Shown: positions 27,575 to 34,899 of the stretch, one piece after another
Position numbering within the stretch: position 1 is the stretch's first letter
Layout of the letters: every line of letters begins with the position of its first letter
Assembly: GCA_022484565.1 (NCBI GenBank)
Contig: JAKVKZ010000015.1
Location: forward strand, 1 to 52,224
Length of the DNA stretch: 52,224 nt
Direction of reading: 5' to 3'
DNA from: Muribaculaceae bacterium
Lineage (GTDB): Bacteria > Bacteroidota > Bacteroidia > Bacteroidales > Muribaculaceae
The notes under the pieces: generated by a model
Told to the model about the DNA's origin: nothing
Databases searched by the model: none
Seen by the model: only the letters and a program-made list of their open reading frames with translations
Translations under genes and position numbers: made by a program

Positions 27575-27664
27575 TTTGTTCCAAAAATGAGGTATAAATG
27601 GCTTATATTTGTTTCAAAAATGAGGTATAAACGTTCAGATTTTGTTCCAAAAATGAGGTATAAA
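27575..27664. repeat. three 24-bp repeats with exact 33-bp period
   Basis: Copies at 27575-27598, 27608-27631 and 27641-27664 share TTTGTT, then (C/T)CAAAAATGAGGTATAAA; only one base differs between copies. The 9-bp spacers are unrelated. The 33-bp step is about three DNA turns, so all copies face the same side of the helix, as in an operator array. It is too short and regular to be a CRISPR. Confidence 0.8.
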
Positions 27665-27698
27665 TCTCATTTTTTGTACCAGCCTCAAAAAGTGGACA

Positions 27699-27740
27699 CT
27701 GAAAAAGCGTGCCCCATCATAATTGGGAGCACGCTTTCAG
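27699..27740 (-). terminator. long hairpin, likely terminator of the small-protein operon
   Basis: CTGAAA-AGCGTGC-CCC pairs with GGG-GCACGCTTTCAG around ATCATAATT, with a few bulges. On the minus strand it ends in CTTTTTCAG. It separates the membrane-protein operon from the repeats of the DUF4143 gene. Confidence 0.6.
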
Positions 27741-27755
27741 TATTCAAACTATTCC

Positions 27756-27851
27756 TTTCCTATCGGAAACTACTTTTTTCCTACTTGAACTATCTCTTTC
27801 CTATCTGAACTATTTTTTCCTATTAAAAACTACTTATTTCCTATTTGAACC
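27756..27851 (-). repeat. five degenerate 20-21-bp tandem repeats
   Basis: On the minus strand the unit is about ATAGTTCAGATAGGAAAGAG. Copies lie at 27756-27776, 27777-27796, 27797-27816, 27816-27836 and a partial one at 27837-27851, with a decayed trace before 27755. The array fills the space between the stop codon of the 111-residue gene, which is itself inside the last unit, and its hairpin. Confidence 0.7.
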
Positions 27852-28176
27852 AAGCTTTGACGTTGAACACATTAATTATTGCTTGTTTATGCTTAGGGTC
27901 TAATTCACGCCAAGCTCGAGCGTATGCTTGATTTACTCCTATTAGCTTCATCCACAAAATGCCTATCACAAAGAATACTCCGGCAGTGATGTAACAATGC
28001 AGGAACAGGAATAAGCCAGCCAATACCAACGGCCAGAATGAAAGGAGCAAAACAGGACTTATATAGATAAATGTCTTTATAAATGTCCATATACAGAATA
28101 TCATTACCTCGAACGCCGCTTTTATCGTCAAGAAGAAAAACTTGACCAAAATGTAAAAAAGTCTGAAACAACTCAT
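27841..28176 (-). CDS. 111-residue membrane protein, unknown function
   Basis: No family recognised. The protein is very hydrophobic: helices at about 5-35 (FYILVKFFFLTIKAAFEVMIF) and about 38-80 (ISPVLLLSFWPLVLAGLFLFL and ITAGVFFVIGILWMKLIG), then a basic amphipathic tail (RAWRELDPKHKQAII). Three or four membrane passes are possible, in the inner membrane. The ATG is preceded by the sequence TTTAAGACA, which also precedes the small ORF at 28439, so both use a similar ribosome-entry context. It sits 11 bp after the small ORF s1 and appears to be the last gene of a small-protein operon. The stop codon lies within a tandem-repeat unit. Toxin-like or signalling roles are possible but unsupported. 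Confidence 0.65.
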   Translation of the reverse strand: MSCFRLFYILVKFFFLTIKAAFEVMIFCIWTFIKTFIYISPVLLLSFWPLVLAGLFLFLHCYITAGVFFVIGILWMKLIGVNQAYARAWRELDPKHKQAIINVFNVKAWFK

Positions 28177-28187
28177 TGTCTTAAATT

Positions 28188-28322
28188 TTAATTGTTATTG
28201 TTTATTGGCATACTAATTTTTCCACTAAACATTATTATGCCCTTTAATTTAGCTCTCATGTAATTCGACAGCTTTTTCTCCTCACTTCTGTCAAACTGTA
28301 GAAATTTCTGAAAATCATTCAT
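28188..28322 (-). CDS. small ORF s1, 44 residues, member of a three-copy family
   Basis: Begins ATGAATGATTTTCAG with AGGAAA just upstream as a ribosome-binding site and ends 11 bp before the 111-residue membrane protein. The peptide is charged and contains KLSNYMRAKLKGII. This segment is shared with s3 (KLSNGMRVKMKGII) and more distantly with s2 (SLSGGLNVELNGMV). No signal or membrane helix. Not a family I know. Coding status is inferred from the shared frame, the ribosome-binding site and tight spacing. Confidence 0.45.
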   Translation of the reverse strand: MNDFQKFLQFDRSEEKKLSNYMRAKLKGIIMFSGKISMPINNNN

Positions 28323-28337
28323 TTTCCTAATAATTTA

Positions 28338-28439
28338 TTATTTAGCAATTACCATGCCATTCAATTCAACGTTCAAACCACCTGACAGACTTTCAACTTC
28401 GTTTCTGTCAAAATCACAGAAAATCCTTAAATTATTCAT
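28338..28439 (-). CDS. small ORF s2, 33 residues, member of a three-copy family
   Basis: ATGAATAATTTAAGG start, preceded by TTTAAGACA exactly as in the 111-residue gene. The peptide MNNLRIFCDFDRNEVESLSG aligns with s1 (KFLQFDRSEEKKLSN) at F-x-x-F-D-R. The stop is 15 bp before s1. Length and position match s1 and s3, so tandem duplication is the likely origin. Confidence 0.42.
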   Translation of the reverse strand: MNNLRIFCDFDRNEVESLSGGLNVELNGMVIAK

Positions 28440-28452
28440 TGTCTTAAATTTA

Positions 28453-28560
28453 TTAATGATTAAGCACTATTATGCCCTTCATTTTAACTCTCATGCCATT
28501 TGACAATTTTCTTATTAAATTTCTGACAGGAATCCAGATTTTTATCAAAAAAAATCTCAC
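28453..28560 (-). CDS. small ORF s3, 35 residues, GTG start, copy of s1
   Basis: The GTG start overlaps the TGA stop of s4 (GTGA), a typical coupling arrangement. Residues RNLIRKLSNGMRVKMKGII match s1 and s2, while the N-terminus has diverged. It may be a working copy or a decaying one. At DNA level the 3' half is very close to s1 (TATTATGCCCTT block). Confidence 0.35.
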   Translation of the reverse strand: MRFFLIKIWIPVRNLIRKLSNGMRVKMKGIIVLNH

Positions 28561-28643
28561 TTTTCAAATTTTTCGATGAATTCCAGCCGATTTTCACCGG
28601 TTGAAATCTCAATTTCACAAGTTACCGCACATTTCGCCGCCAT
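28557..28643 (-). CDS. small ORF s4, 28 residues, first of the small-ORF array
   Basis: ATG at 28643 follows CAGG; the peptide ends in GENRLEFIEKFEK. It is unrelated to s1-s3 in sequence. It overlaps s3 by GTGA. Upstream on the minus strand lies TTAAAATTTG, only a loose promoter match, and the ispD promoter faces the other way. Weak candidate. Confidence 0.3.
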   Translation of the reverse strand: MAAKCAVTCEIEISTGENRLEFIEKFEK

Positions 28644-28679
28644 CCTGATTTGCAGCGTCAAATTTTAATCTTTGCTTTC

Positions 28680-28710
28680 TTGACTTTCCGCCCGTTTGGT
28701 AGTATCTTTG
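28680..28710 (+). promoter_or_regulatory. promoter for ispD-recG
   Basis: TTG at 28680-28682 and TATCTTTG at 28703-28710, gap 20. The ispD ATG is 22 bp downstream. Confidence 0.8.
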
Positions 28711-28732
28711 CAAATGAAAACCTATTTGCGTA

Positions 28733-29407
28733 ATGTCGAAATATGTCATAATAGTAGCTGGCGGTAGCGGTTCTCGGTTTGGTTCCGCTCTTCCAAAGCA
28801 GTTTCTACCTCTCAATGGCGTGCCTGTGCTAATTCGCACCATCAGCCGTTTTGCTGAGGCCGACAGCTCTATCCATGTCATCGTGGTTCTGCCAAACGGC
28901 CAAATCGGCAACTGGCTTGAACTGTGCGGTGCTCAGTCGTTCTTCCTCGCCCACAGCATTGTGGCTGGAGGTCAATCGCGCTGGCAGTCGGTGAAAAATG
29001 CTCTGGATTCAATCACCGTCTCCGAAGGTGATCTTATTGCCGTTCACGATGGCGTGCGTCCGCTCGTTCCCGTTTCAGTAATTGCGGAGGCATTTCGGGT
29101 GGCTGCCAAAAATGGCAGTGCCGTGCCATGCGTTCCTGTCACTGACACCATCCGCCAAGTCACCGATGGCAGTTCTCACATTCTTCCGCGCCGTAGCCTA
29201 ATGGCGGTGCAGACGCCTCAAGTGTTCAATGCCGTTGACCTCAAAAAGGCTTACGATGCTCCTTTCAACGATGATTTCACCGACGATGCCTCGGTCATGG
29301 AGGCTGCCGGCCATAAAATAGCTCTTACCAAAGGCGATGTGCGCAACATTAAAATCACACATCCCGACGACCTGAAAATTGCTGAAATTCTCCTGAAAAA
29401 TGAATGA
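28733..29407 (+). CDS. ispD: 2-C-methyl-D-erythritol 4-phosphate cytidylyltransferase
   Basis: 224 residues, the normal length. The nucleotidyltransferase signature IIVAGGSGSRFGSALPKQFLPL (read in parts: AGGSGSRFG at 9-17 and PKQF following) binds CTP, and VHDGVRPLV (about 103-111) plus the C-terminal DDASVMEAAG and ITHPDDLKIAE are typical of IspD. The enzyme makes CDP-methylerythritol in the non-mevalonate isoprenoid pathway in the cytosol. The recG start overlaps its end by 8 bp, so both are on one transcript from the promoter at 28680. Confidence 0.95.
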   Translation: MSKYVIIVAGGSGSRFGSALPKQFLPLNGVPVLIRTISRFAEADSSIHVIVVLPNGQIGNWLELCGAQSFFLAHSIVAGGQSRWQSVKNALDSITVSEGDLIAVHDGVRPLVPVSVIAEAFRVAAKNGSAVPCVPVTDTIRQVTDGSSHILPRRSLMAVQTPQVFNAVDLKKAYDAPFNDDFTDDASVMEAAGHKIALTKGDVRNIKITHPDDLKIAEILLKNE

Positions 29408-31490
29408 ACTGGCACGAATGGACGTGAAGTACCTGAAGGGCGTTGGCCCTGCGCGTGCCGACCTGCTTGCCAAGCAGCTCGACATCCACTCCTATTACGA
29501 CCTGCTCTATTATTTTCCATTCCGCTATATCGACCGCCGCACCATCTATCATATTGCCGACATGGAGGGCGATATGCCCTACATCCAGCTTAAAGGCCGA
29601 TTCGTTACTTTCACTCCTCATGGCGAGGGTGCCCGCCGCAGGCTCAACGGACTTTTTTCCGACGGCACTGGCACCATCGAAATTGTATGGTTCAACCACA
29701 CCCGCCAAATCATTGAAAGCATCCACACCGGCGTTGACTACATAATTTTTGGGCGGCCTTCCCTTTTCAACGGGCACTACAGCATAGCTCACCCCGAAAT
29801 CGAAGTTTTCAAGCCCGATGCTCCACGTCAGGGACTTCGTGGCATCTACAACGTCACCGAGGTGCTGCGCAACCGTTCGTTCACCTCGCGCACCATCCAG
29901 CGGCTCGAGGAAACCCTGCTCGCTTCGCTGAAAACGGTCACCGACATCCTTCCGCCTGAAATCATAGTAAAGAATCATTTCATCAGTCTCGACGAGGCCT
30001 TGCGGAGCATCCACTGCCCTGCCGATGTGCAGATTCTGCAAAAGGCGCAGTTGCGATTGAAATTCGATGAACTTTTCTATCTTCAGCTCAACATTCTGAA
30101 ATATACCAAAGCCCGCAGCAAACGGCTCAACGGTTTCCTTTTCGCTCATGTGGGCACGCATTTCAATGATTTCTTCTATCATGTTCTGCCTTTCCCGCTC
30201 ACCGGTGCGCAGAAGCGCGTCATAAAGGAAATTCGTGGCGACATGGGGTCGGGACGGCAGATGAACCGCCTGCTTCAGGGCGACGTAGGCAGCGGTAAGA
30301 CTATGGTGGCTCTTATGTCAATGCTTATTGCTATCGACAACGGCTATCAGGCATGCATCATGGCTCCCACCGAAATCCTCGCCACGCAGCATTACGAGAA
30401 CATAAGCGTCGAAGCAGCAAAAGTCGGTGTCGCTGTGGCGCTCCTCACCGGCTCCACATCTAAAAAGAAACGCGAAATCATTCATGCCGGACTTGTCGAT
30501 GGCAGCATCGGCATTCTCATCGGCACTCATGCCGTCATCGAGGACAATGTGCAGTTCCGCAATCTCGGTTTGGTGGTTATCGACGAGCAGCACCGTTTCG
30601 GCGTGGCGCAGCGGGCCAAATTGTGGCAGAAAAATGTCAATCCGCCCCATGTTCTGGTCATGACCGCCACTCCTATTCCACGCACTCTTGCCATGACGGT
30701 CTATGGCGATTTGGATGTGTCGGTTATCGACGAACTTCCTCCTGGCCGCAAACCTGTGCAGACTTTGTTGCGCTACGATAATCACCGTGAGCGCGTCTAC
30801 CGCTTTATCGGCAGCCAACTCGCTCTTGGCAGGCAAATCTACATAGTTTACCCTCTCATCGAGGAGAATGAGAAACTTGATTTGAAAAATCTCACCGACG
30901 GCTACGACCTTGTATGTCAAACTTTCCCAAGTTACACCGTCACAATGGTTCATGGCAAAATGAAGCCTGCCGAGAAGGATGCCCACATGCAGCTTTTCGT
31001 TTCCGGCAAGGCACAAATCATGGTGGCTACCACGGTTATCGAAGTCGGCGTGAACGTGCCTAACGCATCAGTAATGATTATTGAGAATGCCGAGCGTTTT
31101 GGTCTGTCGCAGTTGCATCAGCTTCGCGGGCGTGTGGGGCGTGGTGCTGACCAGTCCTATTGCATTCTCATGTCCTCACCGAAAATCACTAAGGACACCC
31201 GCCATCGCCTTGAAGTGATGACGGAGACCAACGACGGCTTCATCATTGCCGAAGAGGACCTGAAGCTTCGCGGCCCGGGCGACATGGAAGGCACTCAGCA
31301 AAGCGGCATCGCATTCAGCCTGCACATCGCCAACATTGCCACCGACGGGCAGATTCTCCAGCTTGCCCGCGACACGGCTGCCGAAATCATCGATTCCGAC
31401 CCCGACCTATCATTGCCCTCGCATCGCATTCTTTCCGAGCATCTTAAATTCCTTTTCAAGCGCCAAGTGAATTGGAGCCTAATCAGCTGA
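29400..31490 (+). CDS. recG: ATP-dependent DNA helicase RecG
   Basis: 696 residues, complete. The N-terminal wedge domain (about 1-180, with an OB-fold including YIQLKGRFVTF) recognises branched DNA. The helicase core has GDVGSGKT (294-301), DEQH (395-398), TATPIPRTLAM, and TTVIEVGVNVPNA with QLHQLRGRVGRG as motifs V and VI. The C-terminal piece LRGPGDMEGTQQSG is the TRG-like motif region of RecG. RecG reverses stalled forks and branch-migrates Holliday junctions in the cytosol. It overlaps ispD by 8 bp. No intrinsic terminator is obvious after it. Confidence 0.97.
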   Translation: MNELARMDVKYLKGVGPARADLLAKQLDIHSYYDLLYYFPFRYIDRRTIYHIADMEGDMPYIQLKGRFVTFTPHGEGARRRLNGLFSDGTGTIEIVWFNHTRQIIESIHTGVDYIIFGRPSLFNGHYSIAHPEIEVFKPDAPRQGLRGIYNVTEVLRNRSFTSRTIQRLEETLLASLKTVTDILPPEIIVKNHFISLDEALRSIHCPADVQILQKAQLRLKFDELFYLQLNILKYTKARSKRLNGFLFAHVGTHFNDFFYHVLPFPLTGAQKRVIKEIRGDMGSGRQMNRLLQGDVGSGKTMVALMSMLIAIDNGYQACIMAPTEILATQHYENISVEAAKVGVAVALLTGSTSKKKREIIHAGLVDGSIGILIGTHAVIEDNVQFRNLGLVVIDEQHRFGVAQRAKLWQKNVNPPHVLVMTATPIPRTLAMTVYGDLDVSVIDELPPGRKPVQTLLRYDNHRERVYRFIGSQLALGRQIYIVYPLIEENEKLDLKNLTDGYDLVCQTFPSYTVTMVHGKMKPAEKDAHMQLFVSGKAQIMVATTVIEVGVNVPNASVMIIENAERFGLSQLHQLRGRVGRGADQSYCILMSSPKITKDTRHRLEVMTETNDGFIIAEEDLKLRGPGDMEGTQQSGIAFSLHIANIATDGQILQLARDTAAEIIDSDPDLSLPSHRILSEHLKFLFKRQVNWSLIS

Positions 31491-31523
31491 AACAGCCTGC
31501 ATTTTTTAGATTCAAAACAGTAT

Positions 31524-31613
31524 CAAACTGCTGATAACTTTACAATTTTGCCTCTCCAAACTGCTGATAAAATGACAAAAATACCATTCCAAACTGCTGA
31601 TAACTTTACAAAA
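31524..31613. repeat. three repeats with exact 33-bp period, no obvious gene partner
   Basis: CAAACTGCTGATAA starts at 31524, 31557 and 31590. Copies 1 and 3 continue CTTTACAA; copy 2 continues AATGACAA. The period equals that of the array in front of the DUF4143 gene, though the motif differs. There is no DUF4143 gene nearby: recG ends 33 bp to the left and a regulator gene starts about 260 bp to the right. Confidence 0.75.
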
Positions 31614-31706
31614 TCACGATAATCAACTGTCAATTGGACTTCAATGCAAATATCCCCATCCCCCAAAAAATAGCGTTCTTTTAAAGATAAACAGCACAAC
31701 TATCAG

Positions 31707-31736
31707 TTGTTATTTATGGGATAATTATTACCTTTG
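31707..31736 (+). promoter_or_regulatory. promoter for the membrane-tethered regulator
   Basis: TTG at 31707-31709 and TACCTTTG at 31729-31736, gap 19. Transcription would begin about 31742, giving a leader of about 130 nt before the ATG at 31875. Confidence 0.65.
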
Positions 31737-31752
31737 TGGCAACATATATCAA

Positions 31753-31839
31753 ATGAATATGACATTCGATAACACTATGACAAGGCTCGAAGATGCATTG
31801 CAGATTAGCCTTATATTTTCAGTTAATCATTCGGTTTAA
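31753..31839 (+). CDS. possible leader ORF of 28 residues
   Basis: The first ATG after the predicted transcription start opens a 28-codon frame (MNMTFDNTMTRLEDALQ...), ending 35 bp before the regulator. It has no good ribosome-binding site. It could be an upstream regulatory ORF or chance. Confidence 0.25.
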   Translation: MNMTFDNTMTRLEDALQISLIFSVNHSV

Positions 31840-31874
31840 CCCTCACAAATGGTTGAGGAAATTTTGGTATAAAA

Positions 31875-32582
31875 ATGAAGAAACTACCCACGTTAATATT
31901 TCTTTTTCTGCTCACTTCTGCCTTATGCTCAAGCGTATGCGGTTACAAGCAGACGGAGACATATATCAATAAAGATGTGAACAATGCTTTGGCTATGACG
32001 CTGAAACGTATGCCTTGCGATGTCGTTTCTGCTGATACAATCAAGTGTTATCGTGAATTCATTACAATCAATGAAATTCGTGATACGGCCAGTATTGCAA
32101 TGAGAAGTATTCGGAAAAACAGGCGCCAAGAGACAGAACTCATCGCAGAGGCAGGATGCGGCTTTTTCACAGTATTCGGCATGTCCGACCAAAGATCATC
32201 TGGTGCAATAATGATTGTTGCCTTGCTTTGGCTTATTGGCAGTAGTGTTTATGCCAAAAGGCATCGTTCTGAACTCATGGCCCAAGGAATTGCTTTTGGT
32301 GGAATAACATTCAACAACAATCATTTCTGCGCTGAGCATGGCGAAGAGATTCGTTTCACTCCCATGCAGCATGAACTGATGGGAATGTTTTTCCTATCAG
32401 AAGAACACACGCTGTCAAAACAGGATGTTTGCAATCGCCTTTGGCCCAAGAAACCAGATGCAAGCGATACTCTCTACACGCTTATTCGCCGATTGAAACC
32501 GATATTAGAAAAGCATAGCCAATTAAAAATTGAATCGAATAGAGGAAAGTCATACACGCTGAAAGACAGCAGGATAGGATAA
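31875..32582 (+). CDS. membrane-tethered winged-helix transcriptional regulator
   Basis: 235 residues with an unusual layout: N-terminal signal or anchor (1-24), extracytoplasmic domain (about 25-108), a transmembrane helix (110-127), and a cytosolic OmpR/ToxR-type winged helix (about 145-232) containing FTPMQHELMGMFF, KQDVCNRLWP, LYTLIRRLKPILE and SNRGKSYTL. Proteins of this kind sense an envelope signal and act on DNA without phosphorylation; ToxR has the DNA-binding domain at the other end. There is no receiver domain. It is followed by a hairpin and an outer-membrane barrel gene in the same direction, the likely target. A small ORF may precede it. Confidence 0.78.
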   Translation: MKKLPTLIFLFLLTSALCSSVCGYKQTETYINKDVNNALAMTLKRMPCDVVSADTIKCYREFITINEIRDTASIAMRSIRKNRRQETELIAEAGCGFFTVFGMSDQRSSGAIMIVALLWLIGSSVYAKRHRSELMAQGIAFGGITFNNNHFCAEHGEEIRFTPMQHELMGMFFLSEEHTLSKQDVCNRLWPKKPDASDTLYTLIRRLKPILEKHSQLKIESNRGKSYTLKDSRIG

Positions 32583-32595
32583 TGTCAGACAAATG

Positions 32596-32634
32596 TCAGG
32601 GAGATGTCAGTAATCTAAATTGGCATCTCCCTGA
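32596..32634 (+). terminator. hairpin between regulator and barrel gene
   Basis: TCAGGGAGATG (32596-32606) pairs perfectly with CATCTCCCTGA (32624-32634) around a 17-base loop. The following sequence is TTTCTTTG, T-rich but interrupted. Likely a terminator or attenuator. Confidence 0.65.
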
Positions 32635-32668
32635 TTTCTTTGTTCCTTTGCGCCTGTGAAAAAATCAG

Positions 32669-34720
32669 ATGCAAATGAAACAAATAATCACATTTTTATT
32701 TTTTGTGTTTTTCTCACTGTCTGCCTATTCGCAGAACGAAGAAAAGACGGTCGCTCTTGATGAGGTAACTATACAAGGAGCACGGGTAGTCAAAAAGGTT
32801 GACGGACAGATGATCTACCCCACCGTGGCTCAGAAGTCGTCATCAAATGATGGATATTCAATGCTGCATAAACTCACACTGCCTAATATACGCATTGATG
32901 AGATTGGACATGCAGTGTCGGCTATCAATGGTAAGGGAATGGTTCAGATTCGCATGAATGGCATTGAGATTGGCAATGCAGAAATGCTGTCACTCAATCC
33001 CAATCTTATCACCCATATTGATTTCATTGATAATCCCGGAGTCAGATACGGTGAAGGAGTTGCGTATGTCATAAATATCTTTACTCAAAGGGAAGATAAA
33101 GGCTATACGCTTGGATTTAATGCAACCTCGGCATTAACCACCGTCTCTGCCGACGGTATAGTTTATGGAAAATGGAACAATGGCAAGAGTGAGTTATCGC
33201 TTTCGTACGATGTGAGTGGTCACAGAAGCAAGGGAGAAAAGTCGGAAGAGAAGGCTGATTATACGCTCACTGATGGAAGTGTATTTACCATTGTTCGCAA
33301 TGATTTCGACACGATGGACAAGGAGATAGTGCAAACTCCAAAACTGACATACAATTACACTGATTCAACGGCCACAACATTCCAAGCATCTATTTCAGGC
33401 AATTTCTCCAAAAGTCCGAATAATTATTCAAAGAGGTATATCATCGATGGCAATTCCAGCTGCACAGCCACATCCATGACCAACCAACATTCGCAAAGCC
33501 CTGTTCTCGACCTCTATTTTTTCCGTCAGTTGACCCCCAAGCAATCGCTTACAATGAATACTGTGGGTACATACATCCACTCAAAAGTTTCCAATAGTTA
33601 CGATGAGGGCTCGATGTATAAATATGATGTGGATGGGAACACTTACTCCTTGATGAGTGAAGCCATTTATGAAAACAGATTGAAGCCATTCACTTTTTCC
33701 GCAGGCATAAACTACAAACTTAAATATACAAATAACGAATACTCTGGCGACGCATCTTCATTAAATATTCTACATAACAACAATCTATATCTTTTCTCTG
33801 AAATAAAAGGTTCATGGAAGCAACTACGATATGTGGCAGGATTGGGAGTAAGTTATCTGCATTATCGGCAAGGCGGACATGATTATAACAATTGGCAATT
33901 CCGTCCCAAAACAACACTTATTTACGACTTTGGCAGAGGATTCCAACTTCAGTACACATACCAGATGTGGGATGCCGTTTCGCAGATAGCCATGATAAAT
34001 GATGCCATGATTCGCACCAATAGCATGGAATGGACGATAGGTAACCCGGACTTGAAGCCCACAAGAGATATGGATCATGATTTACAATTGTCTTATAATA
34101 AAGGCCAATGGCAGACATTCATCGACTGTTATTACAAGAATTGTCATCATCCCAATATGGCACACTATGAACGAACTCCTGATAACCGGTTTATCTATAC
34201 TCAATATAATCAGAAAAAAATTGACATGCTGCACTTATCCATCTATGCAAACTATTGGGTACTTCCGGAGAAACTTTCATTGTCTGCCTATGGAGGACTT
34301 CAACGTTGCTTCAACTATGGTGATGACTATACGCATTGCTATACCAGTGGTTTTTACACTTTATCAGCCAATGCCTACCTTGGAAATTTCACATTGCAGG
34401 CGTATTGCGACAATGGAAACCGTTGGATGGAGGGTGAGACACGAGGATATAACGGAGGCAGTACTGTTCTTGCAGGATCTTATCGTCACAAGAACTGGAA
34501 CTTCTCATTGTTCTACGAGCAGCCTCTATATGAAAAATACAAAGTGCATGAAGCAGAATGCATGAATCTGAACATCCACAAACTGACGACTGCCTATAAT
34601 TCTGCACATGCGAACCTCGTTAGTCTAAAAATCACCTATCGCTTCAATTATGGTCGAAAGTATGAAGCGTCAGAGAAAAAAATCAGCCTGGAGGACTTTG
34701 ATACAGGAATATTGAAGTAG
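32669..34720 (+). CDS. outer-membrane TonB-dependent-receptor-like beta-barrel protein
   Basis: 683 residues; ATGs at 32669 and 32675 are both possible. A signal peptide (MKQIITFLFFVFFSLSAYSQ) is followed by a plug-like domain (VALDEVTIQGARVV, then GMVQIRMNGIEI, YVINIFTQR, about 25-145) and a long run of alternating beta strands (about 150-670) rich in Tyr/Asn, as in the outer-membrane beta-barrel 3 family. No carboxypeptidase-like domain and no clear TonB box beyond the VALDEVTI region, and no SusD partner. It may take up a small ligand. It lies downstream of the tethered regulator with a 86-bp gap holding a hairpin. It ends in ...FDTGILK rather than the usual terminal aromatic residue. Confidence 0.8.
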   Translation: MQMKQIITFLFFVFFSLSAYSQNEEKTVALDEVTIQGARVVKKVDGQMIYPTVAQKSSSNDGYSMLHKLTLPNIRIDEIGHAVSAINGKGMVQIRMNGIEIGNAEMLSLNPNLITHIDFIDNPGVRYGEGVAYVINIFTQREDKGYTLGFNATSALTTVSADGIVYGKWNNGKSELSLSYDVSGHRSKGEKSEEKADYTLTDGSVFTIVRNDFDTMDKEIVQTPKLTYNYTDSTATTFQASISGNFSKSPNNYSKRYIIDGNSSCTATSMTNQHSQSPVLDLYFFRQLTPKQSLTMNTVGTYIHSKVSNSYDEGSMYKYDVDGNTYSLMSEAIYENRLKPFTFSAGINYKLKYTNNEYSGDASSLNILHNNNLYLFSEIKGSWKQLRYVAGLGVSYLHYRQGGHDYNNWQFRPKTTLIYDFGRGFQLQYTYQMWDAVSQIAMINDAMIRTNSMEWTIGNPDLKPTRDMDHDLQLSYNKGQWQTFIDCYYKNCHHPNMAHYERTPDNRFIYTQYNQKKIDMLHLSIYANYWVLPEKLSLSAYGGLQRCFNYGDDYTHCYTSGFYTLSANAYLGNFTLQAYCDNGNRWMEGETRGYNGGSTVLAGSYRHKNWNFSLFYEQPLYEKYKVHEAECMNLNIHKLTTAYNSAHANLVSLKITYRFNYGRKYEASEKKISLEDFDTGILK

Positions 34721-34899
34721 TATTTGAAGTTTTTCATCTGAAAAATTCCGTTCAGCTATCCCGATGAAGGCTAAACATTTATCCCCGAAATCCGACAGCA
34801 CTCCCAAAATAAATTTTAATTTCTCTGCAACGTTTTCGCCGCTCAACACGTCTAATAGTTGAAAGCAAGAAATTTTCAACAACATAAAATATTTGCAAA

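Noticed and set aside
27575..27664. CRISPR-like array
   Set aside because: Repeats are 24 bp with 9-bp gaps and only three copies; spacers are far too short and no cas genes are present. The same holds for 31524-31613.
27587..27808. Plus-strand ORF with an 11-residue repeating peptide (MRYK units)
   Set aside because: The peptide period is a by-product of the 33-bp DNA repeats, which are non-coding and operator-like. The frame runs on into the terminator hairpin and 20-bp repeats.
28615..28911. 98-codon minus-strand ORF across the ispD start
   Set aside because: It covers the ispD promoter and 5' coding region and shows no homology to the small ORFs; only the short s4 frame in its neighbourhood has coupling to a downstream ORF.
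30318..31016. Long minus-strand ORF inside recG
   Set aside because: Overlaps the conserved helicase motifs of recG on the other strand; a shadow caused by codon bias. The frame at 29355-30182 is the same case.
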